A DNA stretch of 12,849 nt from Burkholderiales bacterium (GTDB taxonomy: Bacteria > Pseudomonadota > Gammaproteobacteria > Burkholderiales > SG8-39): positions 1 through 12,849 of the forward strand of contig JADLDQ010000159.1 of assembly GCA_020846575.1 (NCBI GenBank), read 5' to 3'. The position numbers and the translations under genes are program-made. This document shows, piece by piece, positions 5,526 to 12,849 of the stretch; position 1 is the stretch's first letter; every line of letters starts with the position of its first letter. Under the pieces are notes generated by a model, which worked only from the letters and a program-made list of their open reading frames with translations, was not told the origin of the DNA and did no database searches.

Positions 5526-7607
5526 ATGCTGCAGAGATCGAGACAGACACGCCAGGGAACGGAACGCTTCCTCTCCCGCGAACTCGGCACGCTCGCATTC
5601 GACTCGCGGGTGCTCGCCCAGGCGAGGGACCGGCGCGTGCCGCTGCTGGAGCGCCTGCGCTTCCTGTGCATCGTCTCATCCAACCTGGACGAGTTCTTCG
5701 AGATCCGCGTCGCCGAGCTGAAGGAGCGCATCAAGGCCGGCGACAGCCTGCCGAGGGCGGGCGAAGGGCGCCCCGAAGAGGTGTTCCTTGCCGTCAGCGA
5801 ACAGGCGCACGCGCTGGTGGCCGAGCAGTACCGGCTGCTCAACCGCGAGATCGTGCCCGAGCTGGCGGCCGAGGGCATCCGCCTTCTGCAGCAGACGGAC
5901 TGGACGCGCGAGCAGCGGCAGTGGCTGCACGATTACTTCATGCGCGAGATGATTCCGGTGCTCACGCCGATCGGCCTGGATCCGTCTCACCCGTTTCCAC
6001 GCGTCCTCAACACGAGTCTCAACTTCGCGCTGCAGCTCGACGGCCAGGATTCCTTCGGGCGCAGCTCGGGCATCGCCGTGGTCCAGGCGCCGCGCCTGCT
6101 GCCCCGGATCATCCGCCTGCCCCCGGAGCTGAGCGGGAGCGGGTTTCACTTCGTGCTGCTCGGCTCGGTGCTGCAGGCCTTCGTCGGCGCGCTGTTCCAG
6201 GGCATGACGGTGCGCGGCTCCTACCCGTTCCGCGTCACGCGCAATTCCGAGCTGTTCCTGGAGGAGGAGGAGATCCAGGACCTGCGCATGGCCTTGCAGG
6301 GCGAACTGCCGCAGCGGCACTTCGGCGACTCCGTGCGCCTGGAGGTGGCCCAGGGTTGCCCCGCGGAGCTGGAGGGCTTCCTGCTGTCTCACTTTCAGCT
6401 CGCCGCGCCGGACCTGTACCGGGTGGACGGCCCGGTGAACCTGGTGTGGCTGCTGCAGTTGCCGGACCTGGTCGATGCGCCGCGGCTGAAGTTCCCACCC
6501 TTCCAGCCGGGGCTGCCCAGGGAGCTGCGCGCGCAGGCGGACCTGTTCCAGACGATCCGCAGCGGCGACCTGTTGCTGCACCTGCCCTACCAGTCGTTCA
6601 ACCCGGTCATCGAACTGCTGGAAAGAGCGGTTGAGGATCCGGACGTGCTCGCCATCAAGCAGACGGTATATCGCACCGGCACGGACTCGGTCCTGATGCA
6701 GTATCTGATCGACGCGGCCCGGCGCGGCAAGGAGGTCACCGTCGTCCTGGAGCTGCTGGCGCGCTTCGACGAGGAGGCGAACCTCGCCTGGGCATCGAAG
6801 CTCGAGGAGGTGGGCGCCCACGTGGTCTACGGCGTGGTGGGGCACAAGACGCACGCCAAGATGCTCCTGGTGGTGCGGCGCGAGCAGGGCCGCCTGCGTC
6901 GTTACCTGCACCTGTCCACCGGCAACTACCATCCGCGCACCGCCCGCCAGTACACCGATTTCGGGCTGTTCACCGCCAACCCGGAGATGTGCGAGGACGC
7001 GAACGAGGTGTTCAAGCAGCTGACCGGGCTCGGGCGCCCGAGCACGATGCACCACCTGTGGGTATCGCCGTTCACCCTGCACGCGAAGATCGTGGAGGCG
7101 ATCCAGCGCGAGACACGGATCGCGCGCGAAGGCAGGCCGGCGCACATCATGGCGAAGATGAATGCGCTGCTGGAATCGAGGGTGATCGAGGCGCTGTACG
7201 CCGCCTCCCAGGCCGGGGTGAAGGTCGATCTCATCGTGCGCGGCGTGTGCGCGCTGCGTCCCGGTATCGCCGGGCTGTCGGAGAACATCCGCGTGCGCTC
7301 CATCATCGGCCGCTTTCTCGAGCACCACCGCATCTTCTACTTCAGCAACGACGGCGCGGAGGACGTCTACCTTTCGAGCGCCGACTGGATGGGGCGCAAT
7401 TTCTTCGGCCGCATCGAGCTGTGCATCCCGGTGCTGGACCGCCGGGTCAAGAACCGCGTCATCCGCGAGGGCCTCAAGATGCCGCTTGCCGACAACAGCC
7501 AGTCCTGGGAGCTCGACGCCCAGGGCGCCTACCATGCGCGCAGGCCGCGCGGGCGGCTGCCGCGGCCGGTGCAGGAACAACTCGTCGCATTGCTCGCGGC
7601 CGGCTGA
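5526..7607 (+). CDS. ppk1: polyphosphate kinase 1
   Basis: Ppk1 polymerises the gamma-phosphate of ATP into polyphosphate, reversibly, at the inner membrane face. The 693-residue protein (E. coli 688) has all four family parts. The N-terminal helical domain begins FLSRELGTLAFDSRVL, with the ATP-contacting segment SSNLDEFFEIRVAELK at 51-66. A head domain follows, then two phospholipase-D-like catalytic domains. The autophosphorylated histidine is His443 in GHKTHAKM, and the second active-site histidine is His600 in RFLEHHRIFYF. Both sit exactly eight residues beyond E. coli His435 and His592. ATG at 5526 is the first possible start after an in-frame TGA; no strong ribosome-binding site precedes it. 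It diverges from ppx and converges on the ROK kinase gene. Confidence 0.97.
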   Translation: MLQRSRQTRQGTERFLSRELGTLAFDSRVLAQARDRRVPLLERLRFLCIVSSNLDEFFEIRVAELKERIKAGDSLPRAGEGRPEEVFLAVSEQAHALVAEQYRLLNREIVPELAAEGIRLLQQTDWTREQRQWLHDYFMREMIPVLTPIGLDPSHPFPRVLNTSLNFALQLDGQDSFGRSSGIAVVQAPRLLPRIIRLPPELSGSGFHFVLLGSVLQAFVGALFQGMTVRGSYPFRVTRNSELFLEEEEIQDLRMALQGELPQRHFGDSVRLEVAQGCPAELEGFLLSHFQLAAPDLYRVDGPVNLVWLLQLPDLVDAPRLKFPPFQPGLPRELRAQADLFQTIRSGDLLLHLPYQSFNPVIELLERAVEDPDVLAIKQTVYRTGTDSVLMQYLIDAARRGKEVTVVLELLARFDEEANLAWASKLEEVGAHVVYGVVGHKTHAKMLLVVRREQGRLRRYLHLSTGNYHPRTARQYTDFGLFTANPEMCEDANEVFKQLTGLGRPSTMHHLWVSPFTLHAKIVEAIQRETRIAREGRPAHIMAKMNALLESRVIEALYAASQAGVKVDLIVRGVCALRPGIAGLSENIRVRSIIGRFLEHHRIFYFSNDGAEDVYLSSADWMGRNFFGRIELCIPVLDRRVKNRVIREGLKMPLADNSQSWELDAQGAYHARRPRGRLPRPVQEQLVALLAAG

Positions 7608-7632
7608 TCGGCCCAAGCGTGGGACGGCCGCG
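7595..7632. terminator. hairpin between convergent ppk1 and ROK kinase genes
   Basis: Perfect eight-base arms CGCGGCCG (7595-7602) and CGGCCGCG (7625-7632) flank the ppk1 stop codon, and a second stem CCCA/TGGG (7612-7615 with 7620-7623, four-base loop) sits inside. The position between two converging genes suits a bidirectional terminator. There is no T run on either side, so an intrinsic mechanism is doubtful. Confidence 0.35.
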
Positions 7633-7643
7633 CGCCCGCCGCC

Positions 7644-8579
7644 TCAAGAGCGGCCACCGTGCTGCGGCGGGACCGCCGCGGGAAGTTCCCATAACCACGC
7701 CGCGCCGCGCACCCCGCTCGAGTCGCCGTGGCGGTTCCTCGCGAGGCGCGTGTCCTCCCGGTCAGAGAACACGTGCGCCTGCCACAGTGCGGGCAGCCGC
7801 TCGTACAGCATGGCGAGGTTGGACATGCCGCCGCCCAGGACGATCACGTCCGGGTCGAGGATGTTGACAACCACGGCGAGCGAGCGCGCGAGCCGCCGCG
7901 CGTAGCGCTCCAGCGCTTGTGCCGCGCCGCGGTCCCCGCCGGCGGCCGCGGCCGCGATCCCACGCGCATCCAGGCCGTGGGGCCTCCCCGAGGCGAAGTC
8001 GCGCGCGAGCGCGGGACCCGAGAGGTAGGTCTCGACGCAACCCCTGCGACCGCAGTAGCACTGCGGCAGGGGCAGATCCTCGGCTTGCAGCGCCGGCAGC
8101 GGGTTGTGTCCCCACTCGCCGGCGATGCCGTTCACCCCGCGCAGCAGCCTTCCGCCGGCGACGACGCCCGCGCCCACGCCCGTGCCGAGGATGACCCCGA
8201 ACACCACCTCGGCGCCGGCGCCCGCTCCGTCGCTCGCCTCGGACAGCGCGAAACAGTTGGCGTCGTTCTCGATGCGGACCTCGCGCGCCAGCGCGCGTTC
8301 GAGATCCCGCAACAGGGGCCGGCCGTTCAGATGCGGGCTGTTGGAGTTGCGCATGAATCCGGTCACGCGCGACGGCGAGCCGGGCGGGCCCACGCCCACG
8401 GTGCCGCTCTCGCCCAGCTCCCGCTCGGCCGAGAGCACCAGCGCCGCGACCGAGGCGATCAGCGCGCCGTAATCCGAAGGGGGCGTGTCGATCCGCCGGC
8501 GCAGCAGAACCCGGCCCTCGTCGCCCAGGGCGATGATCTCGATCTTGGTGCCTCCGATGTCGACGCCGATCCTCACCAT
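7644..8579 (-). CDS. ROK-family sugar kinase (fructokinase/N-acetylglucosamine kinase-like)
   Basis: A 311-residue cytoplasmic kinase of the ROK family, which phosphorylates hexoses or amino-hexoses. It has the phosphate loop DIGGTKIEI (7-15), the catalytic aspartate in ENDANCF (Asp106), the second loop ILGTGVGAG (130-138) and EWGHNPLP (155-162). The zinc-binding CYCGRRGCVE (174-183) has all three metal cysteines; His158 is the likely fourth ligand. DPDVIVLGGGMSN (242-254) forms the adenosine site. This set matches E. coli Mak and NagK, but sugar specificity cannot be read by eye. Start ATG at 8579 puts the phosphate loop at residue 7; the frame is open much further upstream but only as antisense to pgeF. 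It follows pgeF by 79 bases on the same strand and converges on ppk1. Actinobacterial polyphosphate glucokinases also belong to ROK but, as I recall, lack the cysteine motif. Confidence 0.92.
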   Translation of the reverse strand: MVRIGVDIGGTKIEIIALGDEGRVLLRRRIDTPPSDYGALIASVAALVLSAERELGESGTVGVGPPGSPSRVTGFMRNSNSPHLNGRPLLRDLERALAREVRIENDANCFALSEASDGAGAGAEVVFGVILGTGVGAGVVAGGRLLRGVNGIAGEWGHNPLPALQAEDLPLPQCYCGRRGCVETYLSGPALARDFASGRPHGLDARGIAAAAAGGDRGAAQALERYARRLARSLAVVVNILDPDVIVLGGGMSNLAMLYERLPALWQAHVFSDREDTRLARNRHGDSSGVRGAAWLWELPAAVPPQHGGRS

Positions 8580-8605
8580 GCCGCACGCGCATCCTGCGCA
8601 AGCCG

Positions 8606-8643
8606 AAAAAGCGCGGAGGTCACATCGTCGCTGCGACGCGCGC
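8606..8643 (-). terminator. possible terminator after pgeF
   Basis: On the minus strand a GC stem (8639-8643 with 8611-8615) containing an inner hairpin (CGTCG-CAG-CGACG, 8626-8638) is followed directly by five T (complement of 8606-8610). The stem is short and has a ten-base unpaired side, so termination would be weak. It lies 15 bases after the pgeF stop and 26 bases before the kinase start. Confidence 0.25.
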
Positions 8644-8658
8644 AGCGCACCTGAGCGT

Positions 8659-9384
8659 TCAGGACGCCAGCCAGACCAGGCTCGCGAAGCGCCCGGTGGC
8701 GCCATCGCGCCGGTAGGAAAAGAACCGCGCCGGCTCGGAGTAGGTGCAGCAGCGACCGCCGTAGACCGCCTCCAGCCCGAGGTTCGCCAGGCGGCGGCGG
8801 GCCAGTGCATACAGGTCTGCCAGGTAGCGGCCCTGGCGCGCCGGCCTGAACGCCCCTGCAGCCTCGGGGTCGCCGGCGACGAAGGCGTCGCGCACGTCGT
8901 CGCGCACCTCGTAGGCGCCGGGCCCGATGGCCGGACCGAGAAACGCCAGCAGCGCGCAAGGCGCCAACCCCAGACGCGAAACCGTGGCCTCCAGAACACC
9001 CGCGGCCAGACCGCGCCAGCCGGCATGCGCGACCGCCACGGCGGTCCCTTGCCGGTCGCACAGCAGCACCGGCAGGCAGTCGGCGCTGAGCACTGCCAGC
9101 ACCCTGCCCGCGGCGTACGACACCGCCGCATCGCATTCGGGCTCCGGCGGGGATGCATCGGCGTCCGCGACCGCCGTCCCGTGCACCTGGCGCATCCAGC
9201 ACGGCTCGGCGGGCAGCCTTTGCCGAAGTGCGGCGCGGTTGCGAAGCACACGCTCGGTCTGGTCGCCCACGTGCAGCCCGAGATTGAAAGTGTCGTAGGG
9301 TGCGAGGCTCGAACCGCCCGCGCGGGTGGTGATCAGGGCCTTCACGCGCGCCGGCGCGGGCCAGTCGGGCCGGATCAGATCCAC
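8659..9384 (-). CDS. pgeF: peptidoglycan editing factor PgeF (YfiH/laccase-domain family)
   Basis: The 241-residue protein (E. coli YfiH 243) belongs to the multicopper-oxidase-like YfiH family. In E. coli PgeF removes UDP-MurNAc-L-Ser side products so that cell-wall precursors carry alanine; older annotations call it a laccase or purine nucleoside phosphorylase. Its three metal ligands are visible: His68 in RQVHGTAV, Cys103 in SADCLPVLL and His120 in VAHAGWRG. Further conserved pieces are FLGPAIGPGAYEV (148-160) and the C-terminal CCTYSEPARFFSYRRDG. It starts with GTG at 9384, has an excellent AGGAGG at 9389-9394 with four-base spacing, and overlaps the end of rluD by ten bases. This indicates translational coupling in an rluD-pgeF operon. 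Confidence 0.95.
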   Translation of the reverse strand: MDLIRPDWPAPARVKALITTRAGGSSLAPYDTFNLGLHVGDQTERVLRNRAALRQRLPAEPCWMRQVHGTAVADADASPPEPECDAAVSYAAGRVLAVLSADCLPVLLCDRQGTAVAVAHAGWRGLAAGVLEATVSRLGLAPCALLAFLGPAIGPGAYEVRDDVRDAFVAGDPEAAGAFRPARQGRYLADLYALARRRLANLGLEAVYGGRCCTYSEPARFFSYRRDGATGRFASLVWLAS

Positions 9385-10409
9385 GCCGCCTCCTGCGCAT
9401 CCGGGGGCGTCGGTCCCGGCGCCGCGCGCAGCGAATCCAGGAGCGAGCGCATGTCCTGCGGGACAGGCGCCTCGAACCCGCAGCGCTCACCGCTTTGCGG
9501 ATGCTCGAACGCGAGGCGCGCCGCGTGCAGGCACTGGCGGCGGATCATGCGCCCGAGATCCGCGCGGCTTGCAGCGGAGTGCGCCGTGCGGTAGACCGGG
9601 TCGCCGACCAGCGGGTGGCCGATCGAGTGCAGGTGGACCCTGATCTGGTGAGTGCGTCCGGTGGCAAGGCGGCATTCGAGCAGCGTCGCGCCCTCGAATC
9701 GCCGCAGAACCCGATAGCGCGTGAGCGCGGGCTTGCCCGAAGCGAGCACCCCCATTCGGGTGCGCACCCGGGGATCGCGGCCGATCGGCGCCTCGATGCT
9801 GCCGTCCGACGCGACCCGGCCGTACGCCAGCGCCAGGTAGCCGCGCAGCACGCTGCGCGCCTGAAGCTGGCGCACGAGCGAAGTCTGCGCGGCGAGCGTC
9901 TTCGCCACCACCAGCAGCCCGCTGGTGTCCTTGTCGAGCCGGTGCACGATGCCGGCGCGGGGCACCGCCGCGAGGCAGGCCGCATGGTGCAGCAGCGCGT
10001 TGAGCATCGTGCCGCTCCAGTTGCCGCTGCCGGGATGCACCACCAGGCCGGCCGGCTTGTTCACCACCAGCACCCAGTCGTCCTCGTGGATCACCTCCAG
10101 CGCGATGCACTCGGCCGCCGGCGGCGCGGCGCGCGCATCCGCGCGCAACCGCAGCTCGACGGTTTCGCCGCCCCAGACCTTCTGGTCGGGCTCGGGGCTG
10201 CGCCCGGCGACGCGGATCTCGCCCGCGCGCAGCCATCGGGCAAGCCGGCTGCGCGAGTGCTCCGGGAACATGCGCGCGAGCGCACGGTCCACGCGCATCC
10301 CGGCGCAGTCCGCCGGCACCTGGCCCGATACTCGCCCGGGGCCGGGATCGGAGTCACTCCCGGCGCTATAATTCGCCTCCGTGTTCACCGCTGCGTCGTT
10401 CGTCAACAT
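9375..10409 (-). CDS. rluD: 23S rRNA pseudouridine synthase RluD
   Basis: RluD converts uridines to pseudouridine in helix 69 of 23S rRNA (positions 1911, 1915 and 1917 in E. coli). An S4-like RNA-binding domain comes first (GMRVDRALARMFPEHSRSRL to GGETVEL). The RluA-type catalytic domain follows, with NKPAGLVVHPG, the active-site HRLDKDTSGLLV (catalytic Asp159 in this numbering), and GRTHQIRVHL. Starting at ATG 10409 gives 344 residues (E. coli 326), with 36 residues before GMRVD, plausible for betaproteobacterial forms. The open frame continues to 10538, antisense to bamD, and GTG at 10319 would give 314 residues; no candidate has a good ribosome-binding site. The ATG overlaps that of divergent bamD at a shared CATG. 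pgeF overlaps the 3' end. RluD fits better than RluC because of length and pgeF linkage. Confidence 0.9.
   Translation of the reverse strand: MLTNDAAVNTEANYSAGSDSDPGPGRVSGQVPADCAGMRVDRALARMFPEHSRSRLARWLRAGEIRVAGRSPEPDQKVWGGETVELRLRADARAAPPAAECIALEVIHEDDWVLVVNKPAGLVVHPGSGNWSGTMLNALLHHAACLAAVPRAGIVHRLDKDTSGLLVVAKTLAAQTSLVRQLQARSVLRGYLALAYGRVASDGSIEAPIGRDPRVRTRMGVLASGKPALTRYRVLRRFEGATLLECRLATGRTHQIRVHLHSIGHPLVGDPVYRTAHSAASRADLGRMIRRQCLHAARLAFEHPQSGERCGFEAPVPQDMRSLLDSLRAAPGPTPPDAQEAAWI
10367..10372 (+). promoter_or_regulatory. candidate -10 box of the bamD promoter
   Basis: A perfect TATAAT stands 36 bases before the bamD ATG at 10408, in GC-rich surroundings. Transcription would start near 10379, leaving a leader of about 30 bases and making the upstream GTG at 10381 an unlikely start. 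No -35 match is seen at 16-18 bases upstream. The box lies inside the amino-terminal codons of divergent rluD if that gene starts at 10409. Confidence 0.5.
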
Positions 10410-11187
10410 GCGAAGAAGTGTAGCGATTCTCTGCCTGGCGCTGTTGGGCGGCTGCGGCCTGAGCGCCGACGATCCGACCGTCGGCTGGTCCGCGCAGCGC
10501 CTGTACGCCGAGGCGAAGGAAGAGCTGGGCGGCGGCAACTACCAGAACGCCATCAAGCTCTACGAAAAGCTCGAGGCGCGCTTTCCCTACGGGCGCTACG
10601 CGCAGCAGGCACAGATCGAGCTCGCGTACGCGCTGTTCAAGGACAACGATCTCGCCGGGGCGGGGGCCGCGGCCGATCGTTTCATCAAGCTCCACCCCAA
10701 CCACCCGAGCGTCGACTACGCCTACTTCCTGAAGGGCATCATCTGGTTCAACGAGGACCAGGGCCTGCTCGGCAGACTCGGCGATCAGGATCCGACGGAA
10801 CGCGATCCCAAGGCGGCGCGCGATTCCTTCGAGGCCTTCAAGGAGCTCGCCAAGCGCTTTCCGCAGAGCAAGTACACGCCGGATGCGATCCAGCGCATGA
10901 ACTATCTCGTCAACGCGCTGGCCTCGCACGAGGTGCATGTTGCACGCTACTACCTCGCCAGGGGAGCGTACGTCGCCGCCGCGAACCGGGCGCAGCACGC
11001 GCTCAAGGAGTTTCCGCAGGCGCCGGCGCTGGAAGAGGCGCTGTTCATCCTGATGAAGGCGTACGAGGCCATGGGCATGACGAGCCTGCGCGACGACACC
11101 GAGCGCGTGATGCGCGCCAACTTCCCGGACAGCGCCTACTTCAAGGGTCCGGTGAGTCGCAAGGCGCCCTGGTGGAAGGTTTTCTGA
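10408..11187 (+). CDS. bamD: outer membrane assembly lipoprotein BamD (ComL)
   Basis: BamD is the essential lipoprotein of the BAM complex; it binds BamA and substrate proteins on the periplasmic face of the outer membrane. The 259-residue protein (E. coli 245) opens with MRRSVAILCLALLGGC, a short signal peptide whose lipobox LGGC puts the lipidated cysteine at residue 16. Helical TPR-like repeats follow, with family segments YQNAIKLYEKLEARFPYGRYAQQAQ, split by family helices, ADRFIKLHPNHPSVDYAYFLKG, and ARYYLARGAYVAAANR. I chose ATG at 10408, not GTG at 10381, because it gives a normal signal peptide and leaves room after the TATAAT at 10367. No ribosome-binding site is clear. It diverges from rluD and converges on the dinG-like gene, 34 bases away. 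Confidence 0.95.
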   Translation: MRRSVAILCLALLGGCGLSADDPTVGWSAQRLYAEAKEELGGGNYQNAIKLYEKLEARFPYGRYAQQAQIELAYALFKDNDLAGAGAAADRFIKLHPNHPSVDYAYFLKGIIWFNEDQGLLGRLGDQDPTERDPKAARDSFEAFKELAKRFPQSKYTPDAIQRMNYLVNALASHEVHVARYYLARGAYVAAANRAQHALKEFPQAPALEEALFILMKAYEAMGMTSLRDDTERVMRANFPDSAYFKGPVSRKAPWWKVF

Positions 11188-11221
11188 CGCAGCGCCCCGG
11201 CGCCGCGCTCTCGCCTCGCGT

Positions 11222-12849
11222 TCAGCCGGGTCCGGTGCCTCGCAGGAACCTCAGCGCTTCCTCCTCGTCACGGGTGAGCCCCATCGGCGGCAGGCTCGCC
11301 AGCATGCGGCGGCCGTAGGCCTTCGACAGCAGGCGCGGGTCGCCGATCATGAGCACCCCGCGATCCTCCGAGTCGCGGATCAGGCGGCCGGCGCCCTGCT
11401 TGAGGGCGATGACCGCCTGGGGCAGCTGGTATTCCATGAAGGCGTTACGTCCGGCGCGCGCGATCGCCTTCAGGCGCTCCTGCATCACCGGATCGTCGGG
11501 TGGCGCGAACGGCAGCTTGTCGATCACCACCAGCTTGAGCGCCTCGCCGCGCACGTCCACGCCTTCCCAGAAGCTCGCGCTGGCGAGCAGCACGGCGTTT
11601 CCCAGGCGGCGGAATCGCTCCAGCAGTTCGTTGCGCGGCGCTTCGCCCTGGACCAGCAGCGGAAATCCCTGCGCCGCGCCGGCGAAGGCCTGCGCGATCC
11701 TGTCGTGCGCCAGGCGCATGGCCCGCAGCGTGGTAAACAGCAGGAACGCGGCGCCGCCCGCCGCGCGTACCAGCGGCAGGGCGGCCTCGACCACCGCGAG
11801 GGTGTGATCGCCGCTGCCCGGAAGGGGCAGCCCGCGCGGCACGTAGACTCGGGCGTGGCTGGCGTAATCGAACGGGCTGCCCCAGCAGCCGGTCTGCGCG
11901 CCTTCCAGGCCGAGCGCTTGCAGGTAGTGCGAGAAGTCTCCGCCCACCGAGAGCGTCGCGGAGGTGAAGATCCACGCCCGCGGGCGGCCTTCGACCTGCC
12001 TGCGGAACGCATCCGCCACCGACAGCGGAGAGTCGTGCAGCGCGAGCGACTGGCCGAACACCTCGACCCAGCGCACCCGCTCGGCGCTGTCCGCGCCCGT
12101 CCAGCGATCGAGCCGCCCCATGGCCTGCTGCGCGCGCTCATGGCAGCGTTCCAGGCCCTCGTCGCGCCCGGCGGCCGCTTCGAGTCCAACCGCGAGCGCT
12201 TCCAGGGCGTTGCGGGAATCTTTCAGGGCCCGCTCGAAGCCGGCCTCGGCCAGGAACGCGGCGCCCGGATAGCGACCGGGCGCGCGCCCCGCCGCAAGGC
12301 GCAGCTCGCGCGCCGCCTTTTCCAACCCGTTCGCGAGGATCGCCAGGTCCGGCATGTCCGGCGCGCCGGTTGCGAGCGCTACGCGAGCGTCGCGCGCGAG
12401 GTCCAGCAGTTGCCCGCTGGTGATCGAGTCCCCGAAGAAGGTCGTCGCCGTGTCCGGAAGCTGATGCGCTTCGTCGATGATCACCGTGTTGCAGGCCGGC
12501 AGAAGCTCGGCCGTACCCTCCTCCCGCAGCGCGATGTCGGCGAACAACAGATGGTGGTTGACCACCACCACCTCGGCCGCCAGCGCGGCGCGTCTTGCCG
12601 CCATCACGAAACAGCGCTCCTGCTCGGGGCAGGATTGCCCGAGACAGTTCTCCCGCGTCGATATCGCGAGCGACCAGGCCGGCGAGGTCTCGGGCACGCC
12701 GGCCAGTTCGGCACGGTCCCCGGTACGGGTGCGCTCGGCGAAGCGCGCGATGGCATGCAGGTGCGCGGCCTCCTCCCGGGCGCCCAGCCTGCCTTCCTTC
12801 AGGTTGCGCTCCAGGTGGTAGTGGCAGACGTAATTGGCGCGGCCCTTGA
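11222..12849 (-). CDS. DinG/YoaA-family iron-sulfur ATP-dependent DNA helicase, C-terminal part
   Basis: This is the last 541 codons of a superfamily 2 helicase of the XPD/DinG type; its start and Walker A motif lie beyond the right edge. The frame stays open from the window end: KGRANYVCHYHLERN begins the iron-sulfur region, so the GTG at 12697 is internal. The four cluster cysteines are visible at fragment residues 8, 68, 73 and 79 (NYVC, NCLGQSC, ERC). Motif II is IIDEAHQL at 124-131, preceded by VVVVNHHLLFAD. The second motor domain has FTSATLSVGGDF, SFWEGVDVRG, VIDKLPFAPPDDP and the C-terminal QGAGRLIRD. Such enzymes unwind damaged or R-loop DNA 5' to 3'. GRANYxC and IDKLPFAPPDDP look closer to YoaA-type than to E. 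coli DinG, so I leave the symbol open. Confidence 0.94.
   Translation of the reverse strand, partial: KGRANYVCHYHLERNLKEGRLGAREEAAHLHAIARFAERTRTGDRAELAGVPETSPAWSLAISTRENCLGQSCPEQERCFVMAARRAALAAEVVVVNHHLLFADIALREEGTAELLPACNTVIIDEAHQLPDTATTFFGDSITSGQLLDLARDARVALATGAPDMPDLAILANGLEKAARELRLAAGRAPGRYPGAAFLAEAGFERALKDSRNALEALAVGLEAAAGRDEGLERCHERAQQAMGRLDRWTGADSAERVRWVEVFGQSLALHDSPLSVADAFRRQVEGRPRAWIFTSATLSVGGDFSHYLQALGLEGAQTGCWGSPFDYASHARVYVPRGLPLPGSGDHTLAVVEAALPLVRAAGGAAFLLFTTLRAMRLAHDRIAQAFAGAAQGFPLLVQGEAPRNELLERFRRLGNAVLLASASFWEGVDVRGEALKLVVIDKLPFAPPDDPVMQERLKAIARAGRNAFMEYQLPQAVIALKQGAGRLIRDSEDRGVLMIGDPRLLSKAYGRRMLASLPPMGLTRDEEEALRFLRGTGPG

Noticed and set aside
5676..7616. Minus-strand open frame of 646 codons opposite ppk1
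   Set aside because: ppk1 on the plus strand has all catalytic residues. The opposite frame is low-complexity and lacks any recognisable motif.
8580..9251. Upstream extension of the ROK kinase frame (would give 535 residues, possible fusion)
   Set aside because: The extension lies in another frame of pgeF on the same strand, has no domain character, and ROK kinases start just before the DIGGTK loop, as at 8579.
11191..11209. AGCGC/GCGCT hairpin between bamD and the helicase gene
   Set aside because: Only five pairs around a nine-base loop and no T run; in this GC-rich context it cannot be told from chance.
9495..11318. Plus-strand open frame of 607 codons across rluD and bamD
   Set aside because: It runs antisense to rluD and out of frame through bamD, both clear families; long stop-free frames are common at this base composition.
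1..12849. Mobile element, defence system, CRISPR array or biosynthetic cluster
   Set aside because: No transposase, integrase, repeat-spacer pattern, tRNA-linked boundary or composition shift was found. All genes are conserved housekeeping families in a tight arrangement.

Overview
The window is a very GC-rich stretch of bacterial chromosome. Its gene content and order point to a betaproteobacterium: divergent bamE and fur, bamE-dapB-carA-carB in one direction, sixA-ppx-ppk1 side by side, and rluD-pgeF facing away from bamD. This assignment rests on recalled gene order and protein similarity, not on a search. Coding density is high, no gap exceeds about 235 bases, and I found no tRNA, rRNA, CRISPR array, insertion sequence, prophage gene or attachment site.

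Layout. Bases 1-2629 (minus strand) read bamE, dapB, carA and the first 25 codons of carB: an outer-membrane assembly lipoprotein, dihydrodipicolinate reductase and the two subunits of carbamoyl-phosphate synthetase. carA has its own likely -10 box, so bamE-dapB and carAB may be separately controlled. fur leaves the shared bamE/fur region on the plus strand, followed by sixA. Bases 3763-7607 hold the polyphosphate pair: ppx (minus) and ppk1 (plus) diverge from a 233-base region. Bases 7644-10409 (minus) hold rluD, pgeF and an ROK-family sugar kinase; rluD and pgeF overlap and are probably translationally coupled. bamD follows on the plus strand from a TATAAT-containing promoter, and the window ends inside a DinG/YoaA-type iron-sulfur helicase gene on the minus strand whose 5' end lies outside.

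How the genes work together. BamE and BamD are both lipoproteins of the BAM complex. Ppk1 and Ppx make and degrade polyphosphate, and SixA and the ROK kinase flank them, giving four neighbouring phosphate-transfer or phosphate-release enzymes. PgeF corrects peptidoglycan precursors and DapB supplies diaminopimelate for the same polymer. CarAB supplies carbamoyl phosphate for pyrimidines and arginine.

I see no sign of a new biological system here: every full-length gene belongs to a known, mostly housekeeping family with its key residues intact. The points worth a second look are small: start-site choices for carA, fur, rluD and bamD, intergenic palindromes and hairpins, an unusually long BamE leader, and the kinase next to ppk1.
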